NCBI GenBank assembly: GCA_030652115.1
Contig: JAUSBK010000010.1
Coordinates: forward strand, 186,001-250,000
Direction of reading: 5' to 3'
Length of the DNA: 64,000 bases
From: Coriobacteriia bacterium
GTDB taxonomy: Bacteria; Actinomycetota; Coriobacteriia; Anaerosomatales; Anaerosomataceae
Shown here: positions 55,399-64,000 of the stretch, in pieces
Layout of the letters: every line of letters begins with the position of its first letter
Position numbering within the stretch: the stretch's first letter is position 1
Translations under genes and position numbers: made by a program
Notes under the pieces: model-generated
What the model was told of the DNA's origin: nothing
What the model saw: the letters and a program-made list of their open reading frames with translations, nothing else
Databases searched by the model: none

Positions 55399-56319
55399 CT
55401 ACGCCCTCTTCTCGTTCAGTCGCGAGAGCGCGCGAACGAGCGCGACGAGTCCCATCGAGATGAGGAACAAGATGATCGCCATGCCAAAGAGCGCGGTCCG
55501 ATGTGTGCCCGAGGCATAGCTCATGTCGATCACGATCTGGCTCGTGATGGTCGCGATCGGCTCGCCGAGACCCTTGAAGAACTGCGGCGCGTTGCCGGCG
55601 ACCATGACGACTGCCATGGTCTCCCCTATTGCGCGGCCCATGCCGAGGATTGTGGCGTCGATGATCCCGATCCTGGCGGCCGGCAGGAGCACCTTGTGGA
55701 TGGTCTGCCATGTGGTGGCGCCCATCGCGTAGCTCGCCTCACGGATGCCGGGCGGCACGGAACCGAGCGCGTCCTCGGTCAGCGTCGCGATCGTGGGAAC
55801 GATCATCACCGCGAGGATCAATGATGCCGTGAGCGTGCCGAAACCCATCCCGCCGGTCATCTCCGCGACGATCGGTCGCACGATCACCAGCCCGAAGAAG
55901 CCGTACACGACCGAAGGAACGCCCGCGAGCATCTCCACCGCCGGGCGCACGATCCTGCGCATCTGCGGTGAAGCGATCTCGGAAAGGAACACCGCCGTAC
56001 CGATCGCAAGCGGCGCTCCGAGAAGCAGCGCGCCAAGCGTGATGACAAGCGTGCCGCTCACAAGGGGAAGGATGCCGTAGAGGTCGAGGCTTGAGGAAAA
56101 CTCGGTTCCCCCGAGAAAATCCGCCAGTCCCGGCTCCTGCACGACGGGCCATCCACGCCACATGGTGAAGACGAAGATGAGCGCCACGGCCGCAACGGCG
56201 ACGATAGCGCAGACCAGGAAGGTGTTCTTGAGCAGCGCCTCTCTGATGTACGTGGCGCGGGACATCATCTTCAGCGTGCCGGACCGGGCGGGCTGCGGCA
56301 TCTGCTCCTGCTCAGCCAC
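55399..56319 (-). CDS. pstC: Phosphate ABC transporter permease PstC
   Basis: This 306-aa permease has AGVPSVVYGFFGLVIVRPIV, the EAA loop EDALGSVPPGIREASYAMGA, and MGRAIGETMAVVMVAG. GTG 56319 is favoured by AAGGAGG at 6 nt and overlaps the pstS stop by 8 nt; ATG 56301 is the alternative. Confidence 0.94.
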   Translation of the reverse strand: MAEQEQMPQPARSGTLKMMSRATYIREALLKNTFLVCAIVAVAAVALIFVFTMWRGWPVVQEPGLADFLGGTEFSSSLDLYGILPLVSGTLVITLGALLLGAPLAIGTAVFLSEIASPQMRRIVRPAVEMLAGVPSVVYGFFGLVIVRPIVAEMTGGMGFGTLTASLILAVMIVPTIATLTEDALGSVPPGIREASYAMGATTWQTIHKVLLPAARIGIIDATILGMGRAIGETMAVVMVAGNAPQFFKGLGEPIATITSQIVIDMSYASGTHRTALFGMAIILFLISMGLVALVRALSRLNEKRA

Positions 56320-57235
56320 CGAGGCCCTCCTTGGCGGTGATCGGGATGAAGCCGGCGTCCCGCACGATCGCATCCTGAACGTCAGGCGACAGGACATACT
56401 CGATGTAGTCGGCCGTGGCGTCACTCATCTCGCCCTCGGTGAAGAAATGCAACACCCGCTGCACCGGATACTCACCCGAGACCACAGTGGCCTCCGAAGG
56501 CTCGATGCCATCGATCGCGATCGCCCTGACCTCCTCGTTCACGAAGCCGAGCGAGATGTAGCCGATTGCCCCCTCGACCTGTGCCACGACTGCGCGGACC
56601 TGACCGGTGCCGGGCAGCACCACGGCACCACGATCGAACAGCGAATCCCCCATCACGATCTTGTGGAACGCCTCTCTCGTGCCGGAGGCCTCGTCGCGGT
56701 TCACCAGGCCGATCTCCATGTCCGGGCCACCGACCTCACGCCAGTTCGTGATCTCGCCCGCGAAGATCGCCCGGACCTCTTCGGTGGTGAGCCCGGTCAC
56801 GGGGTTGTCGGGATTCACGATGACCGCGATCGCGTCGAACGCAACGGGCGTGTCGTCCAGGCCGAGGTCGAACTCCTCTTCCTTGAGCTCGCGGGACGAG
56901 GTGCCGATGTCCGAGGATCCCTTCGAGACGCTCTCGATGCCTGCCGAGGAACCCAGGCCCGAAACGAGGATCGACGTGCCCTCGTGTCCTTCGGCGTACA
57001 TCTCACCGGCGACCTCGGCGATCGGCAGGAGCGTGGTCGACCCCGTCACGATCACTTCCTGGTGCGTGATGCCGCCGTCGGAGCAGCCGGACAGCAGCGC
57101 TGTCGCGACAACAGGAACGAGCGCGAGGGCGATCAGAGAATAACGACGAGCGCGCCGTGCCGTCCGGTTCGGCCCTCGGCGCGGTGCGAGTAGAAGCGAT
57201 CGGTGTTGTGCGCGGTACAGATACCGAGGTGACAC
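56312..57235 (-). CDS. pstS: Phosphate-binding lipoprotein PstS
   Basis: This ~307-aa substrate-binding lipoprotein has the signal ALALVPVVATALLSGC (lipobox LLSGC), VTGSTTLLPIAEVAGEMY, SGLGSSAGIESVSKGSSDIG, VNRDEASGTREAFHKIV and IGYISLGFVNEEV. The first visible start in frame, GTG 57235, gives a long basic N-region and overlaps pgeF by 103 nt; no ATG or GTG lies nearer the hydrophobic core, so a CTG start near 57136 is possible. It opens the pst genes. No separate promoter gap exists in front. Confidence 0.88.
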   Translation of the reverse strand: MSPRYLYRAQHRSLLLAPRRGPNRTARRARRYSLIALALVPVVATALLSGCSDGGITHQEVIVTGSTTLLPIAEVAGEMYAEGHEGTSILVSGLGSSAGIESVSKGSSDIGTSSRELKEEEFDLGLDDTPVAFDAIAVIVNPDNPVTGLTTEEVRAIFAGEITNWREVGGPDMEIGLVNRDEASGTREAFHKIVMGDSLFDRGAVVLPGTGQVRAVVAQVEGAIGYISLGFVNEEVRAIAIDGIEPSEATVVSGEYPVQRVLHFFTEGEMSDATADYIEYVLSPDVQDAIVRDAGFIPITAKEGLGG

Positions 57236-57927
57236 TGGCGACCTTCCGGGACTCCCGATCGCTTTAGGTCTGCGCCTACGACCGCGCCAAGATCCAGATG
57301 GGACGAGGCCGCGGTAATCGTAACAAAGCGGTTATCGAAATGCGACACGCATTCCGGTCCCACCTCGTAACAGCACGATCCGATGTGCGGGCCGACGAAG
57401 GCGATCAGATCGTCATCGCCGGGAAGTGCACGCAGCAGTGTCGCGGCGTGTCCGACGATGCCGGCTGCGGCTCCGCGCCATCCCGCGTGCACGACTGCCA
57501 CAGCCGGGATTCCCGGCCTCACCAGCACCACCGGGACGCAGTCGGCGAACATCAGCATGAGCGGAATCCCCCGCTCGCGCGTCCAGAGCGCATCCGCGTC
57601 TGGGATCGGAGGCCGTCCACCCGTGACGCGGGCCCCCGAGCCCGCTGTCGCCACGGTCACCTCGGCAATACTGGTGCCGTGCACCTGCTCGCCCGTCGTG
57701 AGGCGGTCGGCAAGCGCCGCGATGCCGATACTCTCGAGCAACAGCGCTCTGTTGCGGTCCACAGCGCCCGGGCCGTCTTCCACATGCCCGGCCAGGTTCA
57801 GGGACTCGAACGGAGTCGCACTCGTCCCGCCGCCGCGCTCCGAGAAGGCGATGCCGACGCCTGCGGTCTCGAAGAGCGATGGCGCCGTGTGAATCGCGAT
57901 CCCGTCGCGCTCGACCCGCTCGAACAT
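57133..57927 (-). CDS. pgeF: Purine-nucleoside-processing laccase-domain protein
   Basis: This 264-aa protein (YfiH/PgeF family; older name polyphenol oxidase) has LTTGEQVHGTSI, MFADCVPVVLVRP, VHAGWRGAAAGIV and CCYEVGPECV, with the His-Cys-His zinc ligands of the family. It acts on purine nucleosides and edits peptidoglycan precursors in E. coli. It often follows ftsZ, as here, 0.9 kb upstream on the same strand with one opposite-strand gene between. ATG 57927 has GAGGAGGAG. Confidence 0.92.
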   Translation of the reverse strand: MFERVERDGIAIHTAPSLFETAGVGIAFSERGGGTSATPFESLNLAGHVEDGPGAVDRNRALLLESIGIAALADRLTTGEQVHGTSIAEVTVATAGSGARVTGGRPPIPDADALWTRERGIPLMLMFADCVPVVLVRPGIPAVAVVHAGWRGAAAGIVGHAATLLRALPGDDDLIAFVGPHIGSCCYEVGPECVSHFDNRFVTITAASSHLDLGAVVGADLKRSGVPEGRQCHLGICTAHNTDRFYSHRAEGRTGRHGALVVIL

Positions 57928-58108
57928 GCCGCTCCTCCTCAGCGAACGTCCGCTCATACCGCCCGAAGCCCCCGCTGGACGCAAGCTGCCGTGCACCGCT
58001 AGTCAACCAGCGCCGCATACGTCACACTCGATGAACAGCAGCGGTCTGATGGGGACCCGTTGCTCAGATGATGCCATATGGCTGCTCACCGAAGGGGGGT
58101 GACGCGTA

Positions 58109-58630
58109 ATGAAGCGGTCATTCTCGTTTACCACCGCCCTCGCCACCGGCGCCATGAGTCTTTTGTGGGCCGTACCCGCCTGGGCACAGGACTACACCTA
58201 CGACTACTCGTACGACGCCGGCAGTGAGGCTGCCGCCGGTGTGGTGTGCGCAGTCTACGGCTGCCTTGGCGTGTTCGGCCTGCTCAGCCTGGTGTTCTGG
58301 GTCTGGATGATCATCGATGTGTTCGCCCGCCAGGAGCACGAATTCCCGAACTCCACGGGCAACAGCAAGACCACCTGGATGATCATCATGTTCGCCTCGT
58401 GGATACTGGGCGCAGCACTCATTGCGGCCATCGTCTACTACTTCATGGTCTACAAGAAGATCAAGCGCGGCAAGGGAGGCCAGCCTCCAATGGCAGGTCC
58501 TGGCGGCTACCAGCCGGCAGCGGCTCCGCCTATGGCTCCGCCTCAGATGCCCTCGGCTCCCCCGGTGGCACCGTACTCGCCACCCGCACCGCCGGCTCCT
58601 CCGGCACCACCCGCGCCGCCGATCGGTTAG
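58109..58630 (+). CDS. Exported small membrane protein with PLDc_N-like core and Pro-rich tail
   Basis: This 173-aa protein has a signal peptide (LLWAVPAWA), a YDYSYD stretch, two transmembrane helices (VFGLLSLVFWVWMIIDVFA and MIIMFASWILGAALIAAIVY) separated by RQEHEFPNSTGNSK, a PLDc_N-like pattern, and a C-terminal tail of PPAPPAPP repeats. GGGGGGTGA precedes ATG 58109. The function is unknown. It sits head-on against ftsZ with strong hairpins between them, and is the only plus-strand gene in the right half. Confidence 0.72.
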   Translation: MKRSFSFTTALATGAMSLLWAVPAWAQDYTYDYSYDAGSEAAAGVVCAVYGCLGVFGLLSLVFWVWMIIDVFARQEHEFPNSTGNSKTTWMIIMFASWILGAALIAAIVYYFMVYKKIKRGKGGQPPMAGPGGYQPAAAPPMAPPQMPSAPPVAPYSPPAPPAPPAPPAPPIG

Positions 58631-58650
58631 GCACGCACTGCACGTCACGA

Positions 58651-58683
58651 AGAAGGCCCGCTGCAGCACGCAGCGGGCCTTCT
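58651..58683 (+). terminator. Terminator of the plus-strand membrane protein gene
   Basis: A 14-bp perfect stem (AGAAGGCCCGCTGC, 58651-58664, and its complement, 58670-58683) with loop AGCAC is followed by TGTT. It sits 20 bases after the stop codon at 58630 and could work in both directions. Confidence 0.75.
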
Positions 58684-58741
58684 GTTACTCGCTCGAGAAC
58701 CGCTCCTAGCCTGCCGCGACCCTTGCACCCACGACGCACTG

Positions 58742-58779
58742 CTGCCGTGTGACGAGCTCCCTGACTCGTCACACGGCAG
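58742..58779. terminator. Hairpin downstream of ftsZ
   Basis: A perfect 15-bp inverted repeat (CTGCCGTGTGACGAG, 58742-58756, and its complement, 58765-58779) with an 8-base loop lies 40 bases past the ftsZ stop on the minus strand. There is no T-run, so it may be a terminator aided by Rho or an mRNA 3'-end stabiliser. Confidence 0.6.
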
Positions 58780-58818
58780 CATATCTCTAAGCGGCGTGGT
58801 GCCGCTTGCTCGCGGTAC

Positions 58819-59907
58819 CTACATGTTGCGGCGCTTCAGAAACGCGGGGATGTCCAGATCGTCCTCGGCCACACTGGCCGGCATGTCAAAGGTCGGGATC
58901 CGCGGACCCTCGTCCTCGGCATCCGTCGTCTCGAACTCGATAGTCTCCTGGCGCCGCTTCCCGCCGAAGCCTGTGGCGATCACGGTGACCCGGATCTGAT
59001 CCATCATGGAGTCATCGATGACCGCTCCGAAGATGATGTTCGCATCCGGGTGGGCGGCCGCCTGTACGACCTCCGCGGCCTCGTTGACCTCGAACAGACC
59101 AAGATCGCTACCGCCGGAGATGGAGAGCAGAACGCCGTTGGCGCCCTCGATGCTGGATTCGAGCAGCGGACTTGCGATCGCGGCCTTCGCGGCTTCGTGC
59201 GCCCGGTTGTCGCCGGTGGCAACGCCGATGCCCATGAGCGCGGTTCCGGCGTCCTTCATGATCGTGCGCACGTCGGCGAAGTCCAGGTTGATGAGGCCCG
59301 GTACGGTGATGAGGTCCGTGATGCCCTGGCAGCCCTGGCGCAGCACATCGTCGGCGATGCGGAACGCGTCCAGAATGGACGTCTTCTTCTCGGCAACCTG
59401 CAGCAGACGGTCGTTCGGGATGATGATGAGCGTATCAACGTGCTCCTTCAGGCGCTTGATGCCTTCCTCGGCCTGAATGGCGCGCTTGCGCCCCTCGAAC
59501 GCGAACGGCCGCGTGACAACCGCGACCGTGAGTGCCCCGATCTCTTCCTTGGCGATCTCCGCGATGACCGGTGCAGCACCTGTGCCGGTGCCGCCGCCCT
59601 GGCCTGCCGTGATGAAGACCATGTCAGCGCCCTGGAGCGCCTCCTTGATCTCGGCCTTGTTCTCCTCCGCCGCCTGGAAACCGACGTCGGGGTCGGCGCC
59701 CGCCCCGAGACCCTTCGTGAGTCCTACGCCGATATGCACCTTGTAGTCGGCATCCGACATCAGAAGCGCCTGGGCATCGGTGTTCACCGCGATGAACTCC
59801 ACACCCTTCACACCCGCCTCTACCATGCGATTGACAGCGTTCGTGCCGCCGCCCCCCACGCCCACCACCTTGATGACTGCGAGGTAGTTAGCTCCAGTTT
59901 CCAGCAT
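58819..59907 (-). CDS. ftsZ: Cell-division GTPase FtsZ
   Basis: This 362-aa tubulin homologue forms the Z-ring. It has [27 protein letters not shown], the tubulin signature [15 protein letters not shown], and [20 protein letters not shown]. The C-terminal peptide [14 protein letters not shown] is the SepF-binding tail. It is full length with a short linker. It lies after ftsQ in the leftward dcw operon, and FtsA is missing, in keeping with SepF use. Confidence 0.97.
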   Translation of the reverse strand: MLETGANYLAVIKVVGVGGGGTNAVNRMVEAGVKGVEFIAVNTDAQALLMSDADYKVHIGVGLTKGLGAGADPDVGFQAAEENKAEIKEALQGADMVFITAGQGGGTGTGAAPVIAEIAKEEIGALTVAVVTRPFAFEGRKRAIQAEEGIKRLKEHVDTLIIIPNDRLLQVAEKKTSILDAFRIADDVLRQGCQGITDLITVPGLINLDFADVRTIMKDAGTALMGIGVATGDNRAHEAAKAAIASPLLESSIEGANGVLLSISGGSDLGLFEVNEAAEVVQAAAHPDANIIFGAVIDDSMMDQIRVTVIATGFGGKRRQETIEFETTDAEDEGPRIPTFDMPASVAEDDLDIPAFLKRRNM

Positions 59908-60077
59908 CGCACGCCTCCTGAGCTGCCCGTTTGTAATGTAGTCTCAACCTCTACTTGATGTCTACTGTGCTTGGGCAAAGGTCAATCTTCACACGAACCT
60001 TATACTAATTGCAAGGGGTTTGCAACGCCAATTCGCACGACACCATGCATGGCGCTGGTCGTGACTCTGTCGGCAGC

Positions 60078-61076
60078 TCAGTCGCCAAGCTTCCGCGAGA
60101 TCGGCCTCTCGATGGACCGCACGTCGATGAACACCACGCGATCGCCTTCGGCAGCAAGGATGTCGCCCACGATGACGGACTTCTCCTTCATGTTCACTGC
60201 CTCGCCCACCATGATCTCCACGCCCGTCGTGGTGAGAAGCGTCGTCTTGTCTATCGATGGCGCCGTGATCGATCGGACTGTCGAGCGCAGTTCCTCCGAG
60301 AGACCGGACAGCACGTCGAGGGCGTTCAGAAGTGTGGCCGACTCGCTCGTCACGCCCGGCTCCGCAACGAAGTCCGGGATGTCGCGTATCACCGGGACGA
60401 CAGTGGCGCTGCTCGGCACGGACTCCGTCAGCACACGCCCCTGGCTCTCCACGAACCAGAATGAAACGCCGGTGTCCACAACCGCGGCGGGTACCCGCTC
60501 CGTGATCTCGATCCGGAGCGTCGAAGGAGGCCGTCTTTGCACGGACGCCTCTTTGATCCACGGGTCCTCAAGGAGCCGGGCCGCGATCGCATCGCCGTCC
60601 ACTCGGAGGAGCGTCTCTCCTTCCCCGAGAGCAGCGCGCGCTATAACAGCCTCCGACGAGATTGACGAGACGCCGACGACATCCACGCGCTCGATCTCGA
60701 AGAGCTGAGAGCCTGAGACCGCCACCCAGAGCACCAACACGCCAGCAACAGCAGCGACAACCAGGGCGGCGCGCACCATGAGTGTGCGCCTCTGCTCCGC
60801 TCGCTTCTGCCGACGCTCCAGCTGTTTAGGGCTCGGCACTCGTGCGTTCTTCCGCTCAGGCTTGCCGGGTCCTGGGCGCGACGTCTTCGGCTCGGCGCCG
60901 GTCGTGCGCGGCGACCTGCGGCCAGATTCTGTCGCAGGCTCCCGAGCGCTGCCGTCCATAGAGGCGTGCGGATGTGCGGATGCCTTGCGGCTGTTCGTCC
61001 CGTGACCGACGTGGACCGTCTTACGCTGGGACGAACGAGCCGAGGAGCCTGATTTCCGGTGTGAGCTCGATGCCAT
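60078..61076 (-). CDS. ftsQ: Cell-division protein FtsQ/DivIB
   Basis: This 332-aa protein has a Ser/Lys/Pro-rich cytoplasmic N-terminus (~1-105), one transmembrane helix (VVAAVAGVLVLWVAVSGS), a POTRA domain (IERVDVVGVSSISSEAVIA) and a beta domain (LRIEITERVPAAVVDTGVS). It bridges early and late divisome proteins. ATG 61076 has AAGGA upstream and overlaps murB by 56 nt. The long N-terminus is typical of actinobacterial FtsQ. Confidence 0.9.
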   Translation of the reverse strand: MASSSHRKSGSSARSSQRKTVHVGHGTNSRKASAHPHASMDGSAREPATESGRRSPRTTGAEPKTSRPGPGKPERKNARVPSPKQLERRQKRAEQRRTLMVRAALVVAAVAGVLVLWVAVSGSQLFEIERVDVVGVSSISSEAVIARAALGEGETLLRVDGDAIAARLLEDPWIKEASVQRRPPSTLRIEITERVPAAVVDTGVSFWFVESQGRVLTESVPSSATVVPVIRDIPDFVAEPGVTSESATLLNALDVLSGLSEELRSTVRSITAPSIDKTTLLTTTGVEIMVGEAVNMKEKSVIVGDILAAEGDRVVFIDVRSIERPISRKLGD

Positions 61077-61938
61077 ACATGTCCTTGACTGTCATCTGTA
61101 TCTTCTGGATGAGACCCACGACATCAGATGCCGTCGCTCCGCCCTCGTTCACAATGAAGTTCGCGTGAAGCTCCGACACCCGCGCGCCGCCGAGGCGGGT
61201 GCCCTTCAGCCCCGCCGCCTCGATGAGCCGCCCGGCCGAATCGCCCTCGGGGTTGCGGAACACACTGCCCGCGCTGGGGACCCCAAGGGGCTGCGTGGCC
61301 TTGCGGCGGTCGAGACTCCGCTCCATCTCGTGACGGATGCGGTTCTTCTCGGCCTGTTCGAGCTGCAGCACGGTCTCGACGATCACCCCGCGCGCCTGCA
61401 GCCCGCTCGTCCGGTACCCCCACGCGACCTCCGCGCCTCTCAGCCGGTCCAGGCCCTTCCCCGGCACGTAGAGTGTCACCGACTCCACGATCGACTGCAT
61501 CCACACGCCACGAGTGCCCGCATTCATCGCCAACGCGCCGCCTACGGTCCCCGGGATGCCTACCGCGAACTCGATGCCGGCGAGCGCCTTTGAGAACGCA
61601 TCGCGCACGACGTAGGCAAGGATGCACGCCGCGCCCGCTTTGATCTCGGCGCCGTCGACGGAGTGCGCCTTGAACTCCTTACCGAGGACGATCGCCGCGC
61701 CCCGGTAGCCCTCGTCGGCGACAAGCAGATTCGACCCCTTGCCAACCACCGTCCAGGGCACGTCGGCCGCACCGCAGATGTCGAGCGCCTCCGACAGGTC
61801 GGAGAGCGTGTCGCACGTCACCAGGAGGTCCGCAGGACCGCCGATCCGAAACGTCGTGTGCCGCGCCATCGGCTCGTTCGCCCGGACGTCGCCGGAGAGC
61901 CGCTCCCGCAGCAACCCGTATGTCTCGGTCAGACTCAC
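61021..61938 (-). CDS. murB: UDP-N-acetylenolpyruvoylglucosamine reductase
   Basis: This 305-aa flavoenzyme makes UDP-MurNAc. FAD-binding ARHTTFRIGGPADLLV and GKGSNLLVADEGYRG, AGIEFAVGIPGTVGGALAMN and the SAGSVFRNPEG catalytic region with HANFIVNEGGATASD are present. The GTG start overlaps the murC stop (4 nt). It is within the dcw order murG-murC-murB-ftsQ-ftsZ. Confidence 0.95.
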   Translation of the reverse strand: MSLTETYGLLRERLSGDVRANEPMARHTTFRIGGPADLLVTCDTLSDLSEALDICGAADVPWTVVGKGSNLLVADEGYRGAAIVLGKEFKAHSVDGAEIKAGAACILAYVVRDAFSKALAGIEFAVGIPGTVGGALAMNAGTRGVWMQSIVESVTLYVPGKGLDRLRGAEVAWGYRTSGLQARGVIVETVLQLEQAEKNRIRHEMERSLDRRKATQPLGVPSAGSVFRNPEGDSAGRLIEAAGLKGTRLGGARVSELHANFIVNEGGATASDVVGLIQKIQMTVKDMYGIELTPEIRLLGSFVPA

Positions 61939-63326
61939 GGCGTCACTCCGGCACGTGCATCCAGTGCCCGAACGATCTCCGGACCGATGGTCGTGACGTC
62001 ACCCGCGCCCATCGTCATGACCAGGTCGCCCGGGCGGGTCCGCGACACCACGTACTCCTCGATGTCTGCCCGATGCGGGAAGTACGCCGCCTGTGCTCGC
62101 GAATCGACAAGCAGAAGCGCGTCGAGCACCGTCTTGCCGGACACGCCGGGAATCGGCGTCTCACCGGCGCTGTACACGTCCATAAGCACCACGCGGTCGG
62201 CATCGCCGAACGCCGACCCGAAGTCGGCCCCCAGCACCTCCGTGCGCGAATACCGATGTGGCTGGAAGACCACCCAGATCCGCTCGTATCCGGCCTCACG
62301 CGCGCCGGCGAGAGTCGCCCGCACTTCGGTCGGATGATGCGCGTAGTCGTCCACGACGCTCACGCCTCCGACCTCCCCCACACGGTCGAAGCGTCGCCGG
62401 ACGCCGCTGAAGCGACCGAGAGCCTCCGCGGCGCCCGCCACGTCGAGTCCAAGCGACCACGCGGCCGCAAGCACGCCAGTCGCATTCACGACCATGTGTC
62501 GTCCGGGCACGGCTATGCGCACCGGGACACCCGACCCATCGGGGAATGTCACCGAGAAACGATGACCCCGACCGTCGCGCTCGAGGTTCTCGCACCGAAC
62601 ATCGGCGACCTCGGAGAGACCGTACGTCAACACTCGTGCGGGCGAGTGCGTGCGCGCGAGTTCGGCAAGGCGCTCATCGTCCGCACACGCTATCACGACG
62701 CCGTCTGCTGCCGTGCGGCTGATGAACTCGGCGAACGTGTCGACGATCGCCTCGAACGAGCCGTAGTGGTCCAGGTGATCGGCTTCCATGTTCGTGATGA
62801 GTGACACCTTCGGACTCATGTACAGGAACGAGCCGTCGCTCTCGTCGGCCTCCACGACGTAGTAGCCGCCGCTTCCGCAGCGTGCGTTGGCGCCCATGTC
62901 GTTCAGCTCGCCGCCGATGAGGAACGTCGGGTCCAGTCCGATGGAGTCGAGCGCCATCGCCAGCATCGAGCTCGTGGTGGTCTTGCCATGCGTACCGGCG
63001 ACGGTAAGCGCGACATCATCGCCCGCCAGGTGCGCGAGCATCCTTGCGCGAGGCCACACGGGTATGCCGCGCTGCCGCGCTGCCGCAAGTTCCGGATTGC
63101 TCTCGGGGATCGCCGAGGAGACCACGACCACTTCCGGGTCGCCCAGGTTCTCGGCGCGATGACCTATCATCACCTTCACGCCGGCCTCCTGCAGCGCAGT
63201 CGCATAGCGGGAAGCCTTGAGGTCCGAGCCGGTCACCACGAGCCCACGGTCATGCAAGACGCGGGCAAGTCCGCTCACGCCCGCCCCGCCGATGCCGATG
63301 AAATGCGCGTACGCGGTGGGTTCCAC
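61935..63326 (-). CDS. murC: UDP-N-acetylmuramate-L-alanine ligase
   Basis: This 463-aa ATP-dependent Mur ligase adds the first L-Ala to UDP-MurNAc. It has HFIGIGGAGVSGLARVL, the P-loop AGTHGKTTTSSMLA, YVVEADESDGSFL, and DDYAHHPTEVRATL. GTG 63326 has GAGGAG upstream; the longer frame adds five residues only. Confidence 0.96.
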   Translation of the reverse strand: MEPTAYAHFIGIGGAGVSGLARVLHDRGLVVTGSDLKASRYATALQEAGVKVMIGHRAENLGDPEVVVVSSAIPESNPELAAARQRGIPVWPRARMLAHLAGDDVALTVAGTHGKTTTSSMLAMALDSIGLDPTFLIGGELNDMGANARCGSGGYYVVEADESDGSFLYMSPKVSLITNMEADHLDHYGSFEAIVDTFAEFISRTAADGVVIACADDERLAELARTHSPARVLTYGLSEVADVRCENLERDGRGHRFSVTFPDGSGVPVRIAVPGRHMVVNATGVLAAAWSLGLDVAGAAEALGRFSGVRRRFDRVGEVGGVSVVDDYAHHPTEVRATLAGAREAGYERIWVVFQPHRYSRTEVLGADFGSAFGDADRVVLMDVYSAGETPIPGVSGKTVLDALLLVDSRAQAAYFPHRADIEEYVVSRTRPGDLVMTMGAGDVTTIGPEIVRALDARAGVTP

Positions 63327-63349
63327 CGCAGCTCCTCTCACTTGTGTGA

Positions 63350-64000
63350 CTACCCGTCCAGCAGAGCGACGACTCGCTCCGTCGCATCACGCCGGCCGAG
63401 TGCTGCCGATGCCGCCGCCATTGCGCTGCGCCGCCCGGCGTCCTGTACGATTCCAAGCACAACCTCTCGGAACCGCTCGCTTCCCAGCTCATCGTCGGGC
63501 ACGAGTTCGGCACCACCCGCTTCGGCAACAGCACGCGCATTCAGCGTCTGGTGATCGTCCGTCGCGTACGGATACGGCACGAGGACCGCTGCGCGCCCGA
63601 TCGCCGTGATCTCGGCGATCGATGTAGCGCCTGCGCGCGAGATGACGACATCAGCCGCCGCGATCGCGTCGCCCATGGCATCGATGTAGTCGACGACCCT
63701 GTAACGGCGCTGGTCACGGCCGAGCGCGTCTGCAACGCGCGACGCCACCGAAGCGGCCTCAATCCTACCTGCCGAGTGGAGCACCTGCAACGACGGCTCC
63801 CCCATCAGTTGGGGCGCCAGGCCGACGAACGTGTCATTGATGTGGCGGGCGCCTCTGCTCCCGCCGAATACCAGCAGCACGGTGGCCTCGGCATCCAGGT
63901 CGAATGCGGCCCTGCCGCGGAGCCTGTCCGCGCCCAGCACAGCCTCGCGCACGGGGTTGCCCGTCACCACGCCGCGCTCGGGATGAGCCAGGTGCTGCAG
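63350..64000 (-). CDS. murG: UDP-GlcNAc:undecaprenyl-PP-MurNAc-pentapeptide transferase (C-terminal part)
   Basis: This frame is open to the right edge, so only the C-terminal ~216 residues of MurG are seen: VVTGNPVREAV, VLLVFGGSRGARHINDTF, VVDYIDAMGDAIAAADVVIS, and RAGATSIAEITAIGRAAVLVP, the UDP-GlcNAc-binding motif of lipid II synthesis. It is 23 nt from murC. The N-terminus lies outside the window. Confidence 0.93.
   Translation of the reverse strand: MQHLAHPERGVVTGNPVREAVLGADRLRGRAAFDLDAEATVLLVFGGSRGARHINDTFVGLAPQLMGEPSLQVLHSAGRIEAASVASRVADALGRDQRRYRVVDYIDAMGDAIAAADVVISRAGATSIAEITAIGRAAVLVPYPYATDDHQTLNARAVAEAGGAELVPDDELGSERFREVVLGIVQDAGRRSAMAAASAALGRRDATERVVALLDG

Noticed and set aside
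57928-58108. Possible PHO box upstream of pgeF-pst
   Set aside because: One GTTCATC-like unit is visible but not the tandem repeats expected for an actinobacterial PhoP site.

Overview
The window is one contiguous stretch of a high-G+C chromosome, almost certainly from an actinobacterium. The markers are an actinobacterial-type integration host factor (mihF) beside gmk and rpoZ, a dcw cluster without ftsA that uses SepF and DivIVA, an ultrashort-stem T-box in front of ileS, and a PyrR-controlled pyr operon. An anaerobic or microaerophilic life is suggested by a 2-oxoacid:ferredoxin oxidoreductase, a rubrerythrin, a membrane polyferredoxin and the PyrD/PyrK (NAD-linked) dihydroorotate dehydrogenase. 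A Coriobacteriia/Anaerosomatales-like lineage would fit, but that is inference.

Region 1 (1-6.7 kb) is an accessory block that looks less G+C-rich than the rest. A compact minus-strand operon encodes a PLD-nuclease/SF2 helicase fusion, a 63-aa protein, an SMC/Rad50/DndD-like ATPase with a Cys hook, a 148-aa protein, a radical-SAM enzyme with a B12-binding-like N-terminus, and the start of a further unknown protein that runs off the window. The genes overlap or nearly abut. The block ends beside a truncated tRNA-Pro (GGG) and a strong terminator, so it is probably an integrated island. This is the best candidate for an undescribed (defence-like) system.

Region 2 (6.7-26.3 kb) mixes metabolism and accessory genes: an M23 peptidase, VanZ, coaBC, korAB, two divergent toxin-antitoxin pairs flanked by inverted copies of a ~100-bp folded repeat, a fucose-isomerase-like protein, a transglutaminase-like lipoprotein, a polyferredoxin, a GGDEF/HD-GYP protein, a DJ-1/PfpI protein, a rubrerythrin, a PadR-controlled ABC/membrane-protein operon, and a macrodomain gene beside a third toxin-antitoxin pair.

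Region 3 (26.4-41.6 kb) holds a queuosine-tRNA mannosyltransferase candidate and thiI, then rpoZ, gmk, mihF and the full pyrimidine pathway transcribed leftwards as pyrR-B-C-carA-usp-carB-pyrK-D-F-E. A universal-stress protein sits between carA and carB, and a PyrR-binding loop lies in the leader.

Region 4 (41.6-64 kb) has an OmpR-type two-component system, rluD, lspA, a DksA/TraR protein, ileS with its T-box, then yggU, divIVA, yggT, proC, sepF, yggS, phoU-pstBACS, pgeF, ftsZ, ftsQ, murB, murC and murG (cut by the right edge). The phosphate-uptake operon is embedded in the conserved division cluster between pgeF and yggS. Nearly all genes in regions 3 and 4 lie on the minus strand with 1-8 nt overlaps, implying long, translationally coupled operons.
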